Source: Adhaeribacter pallidiroseus
GTDB lineage: Bacteria; Bacteroidota; Bacteroidia; Cytophagales; Hymenobacteraceae
Reading direction: 5' to 3'
DNA length: 64,000 nucleotides
Assembly (NCBI RefSeq): GCF_003340495.1
Contig: NZ_QASA01000001.1
Coordinates: 2,852,001 to 2,916,000 of the forward strand
Shown here: piece after piece, positions 9,562-19,112 of the stretch
Layout of the letters: each line of letters opens with the position of its first letter
Numbering within the stretch: position 1 is the first letter of the stretch
Notes under the pieces: generated by a model
Told to the model about the DNA's origin: nothing
What the model saw: the letters and a program-made list of their open reading frames with translations, nothing else
Database searches by the model: none
Translations under genes and position numbers: made by a program

Positions 9562-9924
9562 TTAAGAAGATAAAACTAGGATTTTCTCTCGCTCTACTTC
9601 AATGTAAAAGGAAATAAACTTTTGATAAATATCTATCAAAAAAAGTATATGGGTATTTATAATGGTAATTATTTCGGTGGTTGAAAGATTACCCAAACAG
9701 ATACGAATCAACTTTTTAGGCGAATTCTTGATGTAATAACTGTTCCTAAAATCAATATCTTTTGTAATAACAACCAAGTCATTTTTGTCAGCATATTCAG
9801 AAATCACCTTATCCGTTGTGAAATATTTATCAGGTAAATTATTAACATGCTCCGCATGTACCCCTTGTTTGTTAAAATAAGTTACAAGCCTTAAAGGAAT
9901 ATGCACATCACAAATTACTTTCAT
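9562..9924 (-). CDS. DUF5615 PIN-like protein, predicted toxin
   Basis: 120 residues. The N-terminus (MKVICDVHIPLRLVTYF) and VVITKDIDFRNSY fit the DUF5615/Mut7-C-like PIN fold, where Asp residues at the strand ends (here D6 and D60-62 region) would bind metal. Families of this type are usually encoded right after a DUF433 protein and are predicted RNase-like toxins; activity is not established here. The ATG overlaps the stop of the upstream DUF433 gene as ATGA (9921-9924), which implies translational coupling. The C-terminal half is Ile/Lys-rich and less conserved-looking. Confidence 0.72.
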   Translation of the reverse strand: MKVICDVHIPLRLVTYFNKQGVHAEHVNNLPDKYFTTDKVISEYADKNDLVVITKDIDFRNSYYIKNSPKKLIRICLGNLSTTEIITIINTHILFLIDIYQKFISFYIEVEREKILVLSS

Positions 9925-10151
9925 CCAGCTAACTCTTGGATGGATCTTCCGGAAAGAAGCAATTTTGCAAAATTGATACTGGCAATTAAATCTTCTTTTT
10001 CCAACTCAGGATGATCCGTCAGAATTTCTTCTTTCGTCATGTCAGAACTTAATAAGTCCAATACAACTTCTACTGGCCAGCGCATACCTCTAATACACGG
10101 CTTTCCATGGCAAATTTCGGGGTTTATCGTAATTCGTTCTAGAAAGTTCAT
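9921..10151 (-). CDS. DUF433 protein, predicted antitoxin
   Basis: 76 residues, a normal length for DUF433. The signature is PEICHGKPCIRGMRWPVE followed by a helix-turn-helix-like stretch (VEVVLDLLSSDMTKEEIL, then HPELEKEDL). DUF433 proteins are small winged-helix-like DNA-binding candidates and the usual upstream partner of DUF5615. Its role as antitoxin and autoregulator is inferred from family context. It overlaps the DUF5615 gene by 4 bp. No strong inverted repeat was found in the 120 bp upstream. Confidence 0.75.
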   Translation of the reverse strand: MNFLERITINPEICHGKPCIRGMRWPVEVVLDLLSSDMTKEEILTDHPELEKEDLIASINFAKLLLSGRSIQELAG

Positions 10152-10271
10152 AAATTGGATGACCAGTATCTAAATTTTCTTTTTATCAATTACTATTTGG
10201 TAAAAGTTAAAGTAAATTCATGAATCAATATTCAAATCTCTGGAGCATGGACCATCATCCAGGGACTAGAT

Positions 10272-12059
10272 CTAATCCAGCTTTAATACCGCCAAAAATG
10301 CTTCCTGCGGAATTTCTACGTTACCTACCTGGCGCATGCGTTTTTTACCTTTTTTCTGCTTTTCGAGCAGTTTCCGCTTCCGGCTAATATCGCCCCCATA
10401 ACACTTGGCCAATACGTTTTTTCGGAGGGCTTTTACGGTTTCACGCGAAATGATTTTCTGGCCAATGGCCGCTTGAATAGCAATTTCGAACATTTGCCGC
10501 GGCAATAACTCGCGTAGTTTTTCGCAGAGCCGTTTGCCCCAATCGTAAGCTTTTTCACGGTGCACAATAGCGCTTAAGGCATCTACTTTTTCGCCGTTCA
10601 GCATAATATCCAGCTTCACCATGTTCGATTCCCGGTAACCAATCAGTTCATAATCCAGGGAAGCATAACCGCGCGAAATAGTTTTTAATTTATCAAAAAA
10701 GTCGAATACAATTTCGGCTAAGGGCATTTCAAAATTTAATTCTACCCGATCGCTGGTTAAATAAGTTTGACTTTTTAAAATTCCGCGTTTATCCATGCAA
10801 AGCGAAATAATAGGTCCGATAAATTCCGATTTCGAAATAATCTGCGCTTTAATAAACGGTTCTTCAATGCGATCGATGTAATTAGGTTCCGGCATCTCGG
10901 ACGGCGCGTTTACCGTAACCTCGCCGTCTTTGGTAGTAAAGGCTTTAAATTGCACACTGGGCACGGTAGTTATTACCGTCATATCGAACTCGCGCTCCAA
11001 CCGTTCCTGCACAATTTCCATGTGGAGCATCCCCAAAAAGCCGCACCGGAAACCAAAGCCTAATGCCGCCGAAGTTTCGGGTTCCCAAACCAGGGAAGCA
11101 TCATTTAGTTGCAATTTCTCCATCGAAGAACGTAATTCCTCAAATTCGCTGGTTTCTACGGGGTAAATACCGGCAAATACCATGGGTTTAACTTCTTCAA
11201 AACCTTCAATCCCGACTGTTGTCGGATTTTCGATGGTGGTAATGGTATCGCCTACTTTTACTTCTTTGGCGTTTTTAATGCCGGATATTAAATATCCTAC
11301 ATTACCGGCACCCATCACAGTACGCGGTTCCTGGTTGAGTTTTAATACGCCAATTTCATCAGCGTTATACACTTTACCCGTATTTAAAAATTTTACCCGT
11401 TCGCCTTTCCGCAGGGTACCGTTCATAATCCGAAAATACACCTCAATACCGCGGTACGAATTAAAAACCGAATCAAAAATCAAGGCTTGCAAAGGTGCAT
11501 TCGAGTCGCCGGTTGGAGCCGGAATCCGGTCGCAAATGGCATTCAAAATAGCTTCAATGCCGATACCTTCTTTGCCCGAAGCATGAATAATATCTTCGCG
11601 GTCGCAACCAATTAAATCAATAATCTGGTCACTTACTTCCTCCGGCATGGCGTGCGGCAAGTCAATTTTATTTAAAACCGGAATAATTTCCAGGTCGTTG
11701 CCAATGGCTAAATACAAGTTAGAAATGGTTTGCGCTTCAATGCCCTGCGAGGCATCCACGATGAGCAAAGCGCCTTCGCAGGCGGCGATGGAACGCGAAA
11801 CTTCGTAGGAAAAATCGACGTGGCCCGGCGTATCGATTAAATTTAATACGTATTCTTCGCCTTTATACTGGTACACCATCTGAATGGCATGGCTTTTAAT
11901 GGTAATGCCCCGCTCCCGCTCTAAATCCATGTTATCGAGCAATTGGTCTTGCATTTCCCGCTCGGCTACCGTGGAAGTAAACTCCAATAATCGGTCGGCC
12001 AGGGTGCTTTTACCATGATCAATGTGGGCGATAATACAAAAATTACGGATGTTCTTCAT
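10272..12059 (-). CDS. lepA: Elongation factor 4 (LepA), translational GTPase
   Basis: 595 residues, full length. LepA is a ribosome-bound GTPase linked to back-translocation and ribosome assembly. G motifs are [15 protein letters not shown] (G1), RERGITIKS (G2), [12 protein letters not shown] (G3), NKIDLP (G4) and SGKEGIGIE (G5 region). The LepA-specific C-terminal domain is present, including [21 protein letters not shown]. The ATG is at 12057-12059, with a TAnnTTTG-type -7 element 19 bp upstream (12078-12085). It is monocistronic or leads no obvious operon. Confidence 0.97.
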   Translation of the reverse strand: MKNIRNFCIIAHIDHGKSTLADRLLEFTSTVAEREMQDQLLDNMDLERERGITIKSHAIQMVYQYKGEEYVLNLIDTPGHVDFSYEVSRSIAACEGALLIVDASQGIEAQTISNLYLAIGNDLEIIPVLNKIDLPHAMPEEVSDQIIDLIGCDREDIIHASGKEGIGIEAILNAICDRIPAPTGDSNAPLQALIFDSVFNSYRGIEVYFRIMNGTLRKGERVKFLNTGKVYNADEIGVLKLNQEPRTVMGAGNVGYLISGIKNAKEVKVGDTITTIENPTTVGIEGFEEVKPMVFAGIYPVETSEFEELRSSMEKLQLNDASLVWEPETSAALGFGFRCGFLGMLHMEIVQERLEREFDMTVITTVPSVQFKAFTTKDGEVTVNAPSEMPEPNYIDRIEEPFIKAQIISKSEFIGPIISLCMDKRGILKSQTYLTSDRVELNFEMPLAEIVFDFFDKLKTISRGYASLDYELIGYRESNMVKLDIMLNGEKVDALSAIVHREKAYDWGKRLCEKLRELLPRQMFEIAIQAAIGQKIISRETVKALRKNVLAKCYGGDISRKRKLLEKQKKGKKRMRQVGNVEIPQEAFLAVLKLD

Positions 12060-12077
12060 AAATCAAATACAGAAAGG

Positions 12078-12085
12078 CAAAGGTA
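12078..12085 (-). promoter_or_regulatory. Candidate -7 element of lepA (TACCTTTG)
   Basis: Read on the minus strand this is TACCTTTG, a perfect TAnnTTTG Bacteroidota -7 box, 19 bp before the ATG. No convincing -33 TTTG is visible. Confidence 0.5.
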
Positions 12086-12283
12086 AGCATTTTTGGAGAT
12101 TTAACCCGTTCTCGAAAGACCAAAACTACCCAATACTACTTGTTTCTCGCTAAAATAATGGTTCGCTTTAAAATACCATTTTAAGGAAAGTTATCTGGGC
12201 CGCTACTAGCACATGCTAATTATTACGGATGGAACCTGGAATGAAGCTCGATTTAAAATTAAAATTTTAAATTTTTGCATGGT

Positions 12284-13891
12284 TTACTTTTCCGACAGTA
12301 ACTTCAGCAATACCCCATTGGTCCAGCCGAAACCGTCTTGTAACGGGTATTCGCCGCCACCCGCTTCCAGGTGCGTAGCTTCTACGTTATACTTTTCCAC
12401 TAATTTACCGGTGCTTTTATAAACTTTGGTATTTATTTCTACCCAGTTATGTTTAACCTGCTTGGCTAATTTGTTCTGGTGATAATTGCGAAGCCCCACG
12501 ATACTCATCCATTGCAAAGGGGCCCAGGCGTTGGGCGCATCCCATTGTTCGCCCGTATGGTTAGGTGTAGAGATTAACCCACCCGGTTGTAATAAATCTG
12601 ATTTAATTTTTTTGGCTATCCCTTTGGCTTGTTTCCGGGTAGTCATTTTAAAAAATAACGGGTAAGCGGCGGCTAGAGATGGTACAACAGTTACTTGGCC
12701 GGCTTTAAAATCATAATCAAATAAAAACTTTTCGGCAGGGTTCCAGCAGTATTTTAACAGCGCTTTCTTTCTTTTTTCGGCTTGTTGCCGGTAATAGTGT
12801 TCTTGGGCGTTGTCGTGGTTCAAGATGGCTACTTCGGCCAGGGTCAATTCTAAATGGTACAATAAAGCATTTAAATCTACCGGAATAATATCGGTAGTAT
12901 GGATGGTTTTTAAAGTTTTCCCATCGGCAAACCACCGGCTGCTGAAATCCCAACCCGACTCGGCCGCAGCCCGCAAGTGGCGGTAAACTTCTTCGGGATT
13001 GCGGCCGGTTTCCTGCGCCAGTTTTACGTCTTCTTTGTAAGCTTCGGGGCGAGGTGCCGGAAAATCATCGTAGTAGCGGTTTAAAATGCTGTTATCGGGT
13101 AAGCGCACCACGCGGCGATAAGCCGGGTTACTCCCGGACAAGTTGCCTGCGCCATCCATCCAGAATTCATACTCTTTTTGTAAGGCTGGCCCGTAATTTT
13201 TTAAAATCCGTTGGCCTTTGGCATCGCGTAATACTTTAACCATTAAAGCGTAAAAAGGTGGTTGCGAGCGGCCCGTGTAATAGCTCCGGTTGCCGTTGGG
13301 TATAAAACCTACTTTATCAATTAAAAAAGTAAAATTATCCACCATGTTCTGAATCAGCTGGGTTTGGCCGGCAGCTTGTAAACCCAACATGGTAAAATAA
13401 CTATCCCAGTAATAAATCTCCCGGAAACGGCCACCCGGCACTATATACGCATGCGGCAACGGAATAAGCGAGGAAACTTCCGGTACAGGCTGCCGGGTTA
13501 AAACAGGCCAGAGCGTATTAATATGGGCTTGTACTGGTTGCGTGGTATCGGATTTAAAATTGGTAGCAGGTGCGGGTGGCAACTTAAAATGCTGCAACAC
13601 AAAAGCTTTTAAATTAAAATCAGCTGTATTCTTTTCCGTTTGGTAAGCCTGCATAATAGCTTCGGGCGTATGCAGCGGAATACAATCCGGAAAAGTTTTA
13701 GAATCGGGAAAAACAGCTTGCAACTGCACTTCCTTAAATAAATCGCCAAACGCTACCTCGGGCCTTACCTGGGCATACCCGGCTAATTGGCTGAACAGCA
13801 GACAACCCGCCAGAACAATGCTGCGGCCATTAAAATACAAGCGGCCCTTTTTAAAAATAATGAATAAGAACAAATAAACAAAAATAGGCAT
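12284..13891 (-). CDS. treA: Periplasmic trehalase (GH37)
   Basis: 535 residues, with a hydrophobic N-terminus that contains a cleavable-looking signal (to about residue 41, AGYAQ). Trehalase hydrolyses alpha,alpha-trehalose to glucose. Both GH37 signatures are present: PGGRFREIYYWDSYF and QWDAPNAWAPLQW. The catalytic acid lies in ESGWDFSSRW, and the distal glycine-rich GGGEYPLQDGFGWTNGV is also conserved. The ATG at 13889-13891 has a long positively charged lead before the hydrophobic core, so cleavage may use an inner signal segment. It is divergent from icmF. Identification is firm; the symbol follows the periplasmic form. Confidence 0.93.
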   Translation of the reverse strand: MPIFVYLFLFIIFKKGRLYFNGRSIVLAGCLLFSQLAGYAQVRPEVAFGDLFKEVQLQAVFPDSKTFPDCIPLHTPEAIMQAYQTEKNTADFNLKAFVLQHFKLPPAPATNFKSDTTQPVQAHINTLWPVLTRQPVPEVSSLIPLPHAYIVPGGRFREIYYWDSYFTMLGLQAAGQTQLIQNMVDNFTFLIDKVGFIPNGNRSYYTGRSQPPFYALMVKVLRDAKGQRILKNYGPALQKEYEFWMDGAGNLSGSNPAYRRVVRLPDNSILNRYYDDFPAPRPEAYKEDVKLAQETGRNPEEVYRHLRAAAESGWDFSSRWFADGKTLKTIHTTDIIPVDLNALLYHLELTLAEVAILNHDNAQEHYYRQQAEKRKKALLKYCWNPAEKFLFDYDFKAGQVTVVPSLAAAYPLFFKMTTRKQAKGIAKKIKSDLLQPGGLISTPNHTGEQWDAPNAWAPLQWMSIVGLRNYHQNKLAKQVKHNWVEINTKVYKSTGKLVEKYNVEATHLEAGGGEYPLQDGFGWTNGVLLKLLSEK

Positions 13892-14100
13892 AATTGTAAG
13901 GGGTTTGTAGCTGAATCAATCCATTGATAATAACTCGTTACCCTATATTACCGGAATTTGCCCGATACGTTTTTGTTTTTTTAAATTTTTGGTAGTCTGC
14001 CCTTCTAACAGTCCTTAGTACAACCGCTTTGTTAAAAATAGATCGTGCATTTTTTCTCTATCTTCGTATTTCAATTAATATTCATTCATGTATTACTGGT

Positions 14101-17100
14101 ATGCTGGCAGCCTCTGTAGAAGTTTATAAACCCGTTAATCACCTCCGCATTGTAACCGCTGCTTCTTTGTTCGACGGGCACGATGCCGCCATTAATATCA
14201 TGCGCCGTATTCTGCAATCCTCCGGCGCTGAAGTGATTCATTTGGGACATAATCGGTCGGTGCAGGAAATTGTGGATTGCGCCGTGCAGGAAGATGCCCA
14301 GGCCATTGCTATAACCTCGTACCAAGGCGGCCATGTCGAATATTTTAAATACATGTATGATTTATTGCGGGAACGGGGTTGTGGTCACATTAAAATTTTT
14401 GGCGGCGGCGGCGGCGTGATATTGCCCCAGGAAATAGAAGTATTACACGCTTACGGCATTACCCGTATTTACTCCCCCGACGATGGCCGGGCGATGGGTT
14501 TGCAAGGCATGATTAACGATTTATTACAACGCTGCGATTTCCCGACGGGCCAAAACCTGAACGGCGAAATAAAGCATTTGCCCGAAAAAAATGCCAAAGC
14601 CATTGCCCGCTTAATCTCCGCCGCCGAAAATTATCCCGAAGAGTTTAAAAAAGTAAAAGCGCAGTTAATCCATTCGGAAGAAAACCGAACAACGAACAAC
14701 GAACAACGAACAACGCCAGTTTTGGGCATTACCGGTACGGGCGGTGCCGGAAAATCCAGTTTAGTAGATGAGTTGATGCGGCGCTTTCTCACGGATTTTC
14801 CGGAGGATAACGTAGCCATTATTTCCGTGGACCCGAGTAAACGCAAAACCGGTGGCGCCCTGCTCGGCGACCGCATCCGGATGAATGCCATTAGCAACGA
14901 GCGGGTGTACATGCGCTCCTTGGCTACCCGGCAAAGTAATTTGGCCTTGAGCAAATACGTGCAGGATGCGGTTGATATTGTAAAAGCGGCTCACTTTGAT
15001 TTGATCATCCTGGAAACTTCCGGCATTGGCCAGTCCGATACCGAAATTGTGGAACATTCGGATGTTAGTTTGTACGTAATGACGCCGGAGTACGGGGCCG
15101 CTACCCAGCTAGAGAAAATTGACATGCTGGATTTTGCCGATATTATTGCCCTGAACAAATTTGATAAACGGGGTGCCCAGGATGCGTTACGCGACGTTAA
15201 AAAACAATACAAACGCAACCACCAACTTTGGGATATAAGTGATGATGAAATTCCGGTTTTTGGTACCATTGCCTCGCAGTTTAACGACCCCGGCATGAAC
15301 CGGCTGTACCGGGCCGTGATGCAGAAAATAGCCGACGAAACCGGTTTAGCTTTTAACTCCCAAATAGCCGATACTCCGGAGCCATCCGAGAAAGTGTACA
15401 TCATACCGCCGAGCCGCACCCGCTACTTATCCGAAATATCCGAAACCAACCGGCAGTATGATAAGTGGGTTAAGTCGCAGGCCGAAATTGCGCAGCAACT
15501 GTTTGGTTTAAAAAAATCCCTTACTGCGGTACAGGATTTGGCTCTGGAAAATAAAGAAAATTTAAAAAAACAACTAGAAACGGCTTACGCCGAATTGGAA
15601 CTGCATCTGGATGGTCCAAACCGGAAATTACTGGAGAACTGGGAAACTCGTAAAAAAACCTATCGGGACGAGTACTTTGTGTTTAAAGTCCGCGATAAAG
15701 AAATTAAAATAAAAACCCATACCACCAGTTTATCGGGCCTCGAAATAGCCAAAATAGCCTTGCCGCGCTACGAAGCCTGGGGCGACTTACTGCACTGGAA
15801 TTTGCAGGAAAATGTGCCCGGCGAATTTCCGTACACGGCCGGCGTGTTTCCGTTTAAACGCGAGGGCGAAGATCCTACCCGCATGTTTGCCGGCGAAGGG
15901 GGCCCGGAACGCACGAACCGCCGTTTTCATTACGTGAGTTTGGGTTTACCGGCCAAACGTTTATCTACCGCCTTTGATTCGGTTACATTATACGGCGAAG
16001 ACCCGGCCCCTCGCCCCGATATATACGGCAAAATTGGCAACTCCGGCGTCAGCATCTGCTGCCTCGACGATGCTAAAAAACTATATTCCGGCTTTAACCT
16101 GGCGGATCCGCTCACTTCCGTTTCCATGACCATCAACGGCCCGGCGGCTATTTTAACGGCATTTTTCATGAATGCAGCCATCGACCAGCAATGCGAATTG
16201 TATATCCAACAAAATGGATTGGAAGAAGAAGTTAATCAAAAAATAAGCGAAATTTTCAAAAATAATGGCCAAAGCCGCCCCTACTACCAGGGCGATTTAC
16301 CAACCGGCAACAATGGCTTGGGCTTACTGCTGTTAGGCGTAACCGGCGACCAGGTTCTACCGGCAGCAGTTTACCAGCAAATCAAAGCACAAACTTTATC
16401 CGCCGTGCGGGGTACGGTTCAAGCGGATATTTTAAAAGAAGACCAAGCCCAGAATACCTGCATTTTCAGCACGGAGTTTTCGTTGCGTTTAATGGGCGAT
16501 GTACAGGAGTATTTTATTCAAAACCAGGTACGTAACTTTTACTCGGTATCTATTTCGGGTTACCACATTGCTGAAGCGGGGGCTAACCCTATTTCGCAGC
16601 TGGCTTTTACCCTGGCCAATGGTTTTACCTATGTGGAATATTACGCTAGCCGGGGTATGGATATTAACGCCTTTGCCCCTAATCTCAGCTTTTTCTTTTC
16701 TAACGGCATCGATCCGGAATACGCTGTTATTGGTCGGGTGGCCCGCCGCATTTGGGCCAAAGCCATGAAATTAAAATACGGGGCCAACGCCCGTTCGCAA
16801 ATGCTCAAATACCACATTCAAACTTCGGGACGCTCGTTACACGCCCAGGAAATTGATTTTAACGATATCCGCACTACCCTGCAAGCGCTTTATGCCATTT
16901 ACGATAACTGCAACTCGCTGCATACCAACGCCTACGACGAGGCCATCACCACCCCGACCGAGGACAGTGTGCGGCGCGCTATGGCCATTCAATTAATTAT
17001 TAATCGCGAACTAGGTTTAGCAAAAAACGAAAATCCGTTGCAAGGTTCTTTCATTATTGAGGAGCTTACCGATTTGGTAGAAGAAGCGGTGTTGCTGGAG

Positions 17101-17508
17101 TTTGACCGGATTACCGAACGCGGCGGCGTTTTGGGTGCCATGGAAACCATGTACCAACGCGGCAAAATACAAGAAGAAAGCTTGTATTACGAAACCTTGA
17201 AACACACCGGCGAATACCCGATTATCGGCGTGAATACTTTCTTGAGCAGCAAAGGGTCCCCCACCATTATTCCATCGGAGGTCATTCGGGCTACCGAAGA
17301 AGAAAAACAATACCAGATTAATATGTTGCACTTGCTGCACCAACGCCATGCTGCCATGGCACCCGAAAAATTAAAAAAAGTACAAGACATTGCCGTGCAG
17401 CAAGAAAATATATTCGCGGAATTAATGGAAACGGTGAAGTATTGTTCTTTGGGCCAGATTACAAATGCTTTGTTTGCGGTAGGTGGGCAATACCGGCGCA
17501 ATATGTAA
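14101..17508 (+). CDS. icmF: Fused isobutyryl-CoA mutase IcmF
   Basis: 1135 residues from ATG 14101; the frame is open from 14029 but the 24 extra residues look non-native. IcmF carries out B12-dependent rearrangement of isobutyryl-CoA and n-butyryl-CoA. Domains: a B12-binding domain (about 10-140, [11 protein letters not shown] with the DxHxxG-type ligand loop), a MeaB-like GTPase chaperone (about 205-480, Walker [10 protein letters not shown]), and the mutase TIM barrel (about 540-1110, with [15 protein letters not shown] and FSNGIDPEY). This fused order is diagnostic and separates it from plain methylmalonyl-CoA mutase. A 4x7-bp repeat encodes part of the linker just before Walker A (14687-14714). 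No cobalamin riboswitch is seen upstream. Confidence 0.93.
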   Translation: MLAASVEVYKPVNHLRIVTAASLFDGHDAAINIMRRILQSSGAEVIHLGHNRSVQEIVDCAVQEDAQAIAITSYQGGHVEYFKYMYDLLRERGCGHIKIFGGGGGVILPQEIEVLHAYGITRIYSPDDGRAMGLQGMINDLLQRCDFPTGQNLNGEIKHLPEKNAKAIARLISAAENYPEEFKKVKAQLIHSEENRTTNNEQRTTPVLGITGTGGAGKSSLVDELMRRFLTDFPEDNVAIISVDPSKRKTGGALLGDRIRMNAISNERVYMRSLATRQSNLALSKYVQDAVDIVKAAHFDLIILETSGIGQSDTEIVEHSDVSLYVMTPEYGAATQLEKIDMLDFADIIALNKFDKRGAQDALRDVKKQYKRNHQLWDISDDEIPVFGTIASQFNDPGMNRLYRAVMQKIADETGLAFNSQIADTPEPSEKVYIIPPSRTRYLSEISETNRQYDKWVKSQAEIAQQLFGLKKSLTAVQDLALENKENLKKQLETAYAELELHLDGPNRKLLENWETRKKTYRDEYFVFKVRDKEIKIKTHTTSLSGLEIAKIALPRYEAWGDLLHWNLQENVPGEFPYTAGVFPFKREGEDPTRMFAGEGGPERTNRRFHYVSLGLPAKRLSTAFDSVTLYGEDPAPRPDIYGKIGNSGVSICCLDDAKKLYSGFNLADPLTSVSMTINGPAAILTAFFMNAAIDQQCELYIQQNGLEEEVNQKISEIFKNNGQSRPYYQGDLPTGNNGLGLLLLGVTGDQVLPAAVYQQIKAQTLSAVRGTVQADILKEDQAQNTCIFSTEFSLRLMGDVQEYFIQNQVRNFYSVSISGYHIAEAGANPISQLAFTLANGFTYVEYYASRGMDINAFAPNLSFFFSNGIDPEYAVIGRVARRIWAKAMKLKYGANARSQMLKYHIQTSGRSLHAQEIDFNDIRTTLQALYAIYDNCNSLHTNAYDEAITTPTEDSVRRAMAIQLIINRELGLAKNENPLQGSFIIEELTDLVEEAVLLEFDRITERGGVLGAMETMYQRGKIQEESLYYETLKHTGEYPIIGVNTFLSSKGSPTIIPSEVIRATEEEKQYQINMLHLLHQRHAAMAPEKLKKVQDIAVQQENIFAELMETVKYCSLGQITNALFAVGGQYRRNM
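14687..14714 (+). repeat. Four tandem copies of the heptamer GAACAAC inside icmF
   Basis: Four perfect 7-bp units in the linker between the B12 and GTPase domains, encoding [11 protein letters not shown]. Because 7 is not a multiple of 3, gain or loss of one unit would shift the frame. Confidence 0.9.
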
Positions 17509-17654
17509 TATTAAACCTCCGTAATATTTTAGAAATTTTAAAAATTTAAGACCATAAGCAGCCGAATACTTGTTAATAATTTAATAACAAAGCGGTAAAA
17601 CTAAACAAGTAACAAATACGTTAATAGATTAAGAAATATTAATGTATTCGTAAA

Positions 17655-17780
17655 ATGAGAACGTTTGCCTTTTCCTCTTTGTTGATTATTGGAACTTTAA
17701 GTCTGTTTTTAAAATCCTGGATGGACACCGAAGAAATCCAAATTAATTTAACCGAAGAAGATATTCATCTGTATTTGTAA
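17655..17780 (+). CDS. Small 41-residue hypothetical membrane-associated protein
   Basis: An ATG-started frame, complete with TAA, between icmF and a terminator. The first 22 residues are hydrophobic (FAFSSLLIIGTLSLFLK) and could be a membrane anchor or signal. The tail is acidic (MDTEEIQINLTEEDIHLYL). A UUCG-capped hairpin follows 24 bp after the stop. It is not recognised, but the hydrophobic-plus-acidic design and its position favour a real small gene. Confidence 0.45.
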   Translation: MRTFAFSSLLIIGTLSLFLKSWMDTEEIQINLTEEDIHLYL

Positions 17781-17803
17781 AATCATTTTAAATAAAAAAA
17801 GCA

Positions 17804-17826
17804 CCTTCTTCGGAAGGAAGGATTTT
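17804..17826 (+). terminator. Weak terminator with UUCG tetraloop
   Basis: CCTTC-TTCG-GAAGG forms a short, stable tetraloop hairpin, followed after six bases by TTTT. It would end the small ORF at 17655-17780. Confidence 0.35.
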
Positions 17827-17890
17827 GTGTCTCTTCTATTTTAAATTCTTGCTGGTATTACCAAATTATAAATAAATGTTTGAAGCCTTA

Positions 17891-17927
17891 AAAACAAAAA
17901 ACCTCCGTTAAGGAGGTTTTTTGTTTT
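17891..17927. terminator. Bidirectional terminator
   Basis: AAAACAAAAAACCTCC / GGAGGTTTTTTGTTTT is a long perfect stem with a short loop and T-runs in both directions. It separates convergent transcripts ending at about 17.8 and 17.94 kb. Confidence 0.88.
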
Positions 17928-17943
17928 AGGAGAAAATGATTTA

Positions 17944-18390
17944 CTAATCTAACTTTCTTTGGGTTCGCCGCGATTGCTTATCGGCTTTCCGTTGGGCTCT
18001 CTCGGCTTTTTTAGCGGCTCTTTCCGATTTTTTAGCAGCTCTGGCTTCTTTCTTAATCGCTTTTTCGCGCTGTTTGGCTAATTTCTCTTCCTTACGGGCC
18101 GCTTTTTCTCTTTTTTTAGCGGCTTTCGCGTCTTTCTTAGCTTGTTTGGATACCGCGGAAGCATCATCGGAATACCGGTCGGCTTCTTTGGCCTGACCTT
18201 TAGTAGCGGTACTGTAATCGCGGCTATCTCTTAAACGGTCAGAGTTTAATTGCTGAACGGCTCTTAAAGAATCTTGCGTACCTAATACCCGGCGCAAGGA
18301 ATCTTCCCGGGAAACAGTTTGGGCCACAGTGGGTAAGTTTAAACCCAAGAAGGTGGCACAAAAAACGGCTATAATTATCTTAAATTTCAT
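17944..18390 (-). CDS. Exported Lys/Ala/Arg-rich coiled-coil-like protein
   Basis: 148 residues from the ATG at 18388-18390, chosen because it opens a good signal peptide (MKFKIIIAVFCATFLGLNL, cleavage near VAQ). A second ATG three codons upstream (18399) is also possible, and the open frame extends to 18432. After a Ser/Arg-rich stretch (about 25-75), residues 75-148 are almost only Lys, Ala, Arg and Glu in KAAKK-type repeats, expected to form a highly basic helix. No known domain is recognised. A cell-envelope, polyanion-binding or peptidoglycan-associated role can be imagined but is not supported. Confidence 0.65.
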   Translation of the reverse strand: MKFKIIIAVFCATFLGLNLPTVAQTVSREDSLRRVLGTQDSLRAVQQLNSDRLRDSRDYSTATKGQAKEADRYSDDASAVSKQAKKDAKAAKKREKAARKEEKLAKQREKAIKKEARAAKKSERAAKKAERAQRKADKQSRRTQRKLD

Positions 18391-18432
18391 ATACTTCATT
18401 TTATTTCTAAACCTATAACGGATTTCAAACAC

Positions 18433-18761
18433 TTTCGGCTAACAAATCTTTTACTATTTATGCTTGAGCAAGTATTTGCCACTGTATAATCTTATTTACC
18501 GGCTTTATTATGAAGCGGTAAGAACGGTACGTTTGCATCCCGCTCCTTAACAAATTTTTCTTGTTTATATAGGTAATATTTAACACCAATTAGTATAAAC
18601 TCTTCCGTAGCAGAGTAATTATTTGTAGTTTTTAGCCTTGCAAAGGCTTCAGAGGAGGAATTTTACTAATAATCAGTTAGTCTGCTTTGGAAACTACTAA
18701 CTACAATTGGGTATTTTTAGTTATAATGCAGATAAATTTAACATTGTACAATTTTTAAAAA
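18433..18761. other. Intergenic spacer without recognised gene
   Basis: About 330 bp of A+T-rich sequence upstream of the Lys-rich protein. No open frame of note. It should hold that gene's promoter, but no TAnnTTTG box was clear. Confidence 0.3.
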
Positions 18762-18802
18762 TAAAAAATCGGCAGCCAGAATACCTGATTGCCGCTTTTT
18801 TT
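18762..18802. terminator. Terminator after the rhodanese gene
   Basis: CGGCAGCCAG / CTGATTGCCG forms a 10-bp stem with one mismatch and one wobble, flanked by A-run and T-run on both sides, so it can work in both directions. Confidence 0.75.
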
Positions 18803-18814
18803 AAAAATAACACG

Positions 18815-19108
18815 TTAAGCTTGCCAGGCTAACATCCCACCCAATAAGTTCCGGACATTAGGGTAACCTTGCTGCAACAAATAAGCTTTGGCATTACCCG
18901 AACGGGCGCCGGAACGGCAATGCAGAATAATTTCTTCGTTCTTGTGGCTTTCTAATTCATCCAAACGCTGAGGTAAACTGCCTAGAGGTATATTGAGAGC
19001 GCCAATGTTAAACTCGTCGTATTCGTGGGGTTCCCGTACATCTACTATAAATGGTTTTTCGCCGTTGGCTAAACGCTCTTTTAATTCGTTGGTGGTAATA
19101 TCTTCCAT
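18815..19108 (-). CDS. Single-domain rhodanese
   Basis: 97 residues forming one rhodanese domain: IVDVREPHEYDEFNI at about 20-35, the active-site loop LHCRSGARSGNA with catalytic Cys, and the C-terminal NLLGGMLAWQA. Rhodaneses move sulfane sulfur; partners are unknown. A 6-residue CRSGAR loop fits sulfur transfer. It lacks a signal peptide and should be cytosolic. It starts 4 bp after the stop of the T9SS cargo gene, so the two are probably cotranscribed, though no functional link is obvious. The terminator at 18762-18802 follows. Confidence 0.9.
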   Translation of the reverse strand: MEDITTNELKERLANGEKPFIVDVREPHEYDEFNIGALNIPLGSLPQRLDELESHKNEEIILHCRSGARSGNAKAYLLQQGYPNVRNLLGGMLAWQA

Positions 19109-19112
19109 GCTC

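Noticed and set aside
13892-14100. Cobalamin riboswitch before icmF
   Set aside because: No conserved B12-box or paired core could be seen in the 200 bp before icmF.
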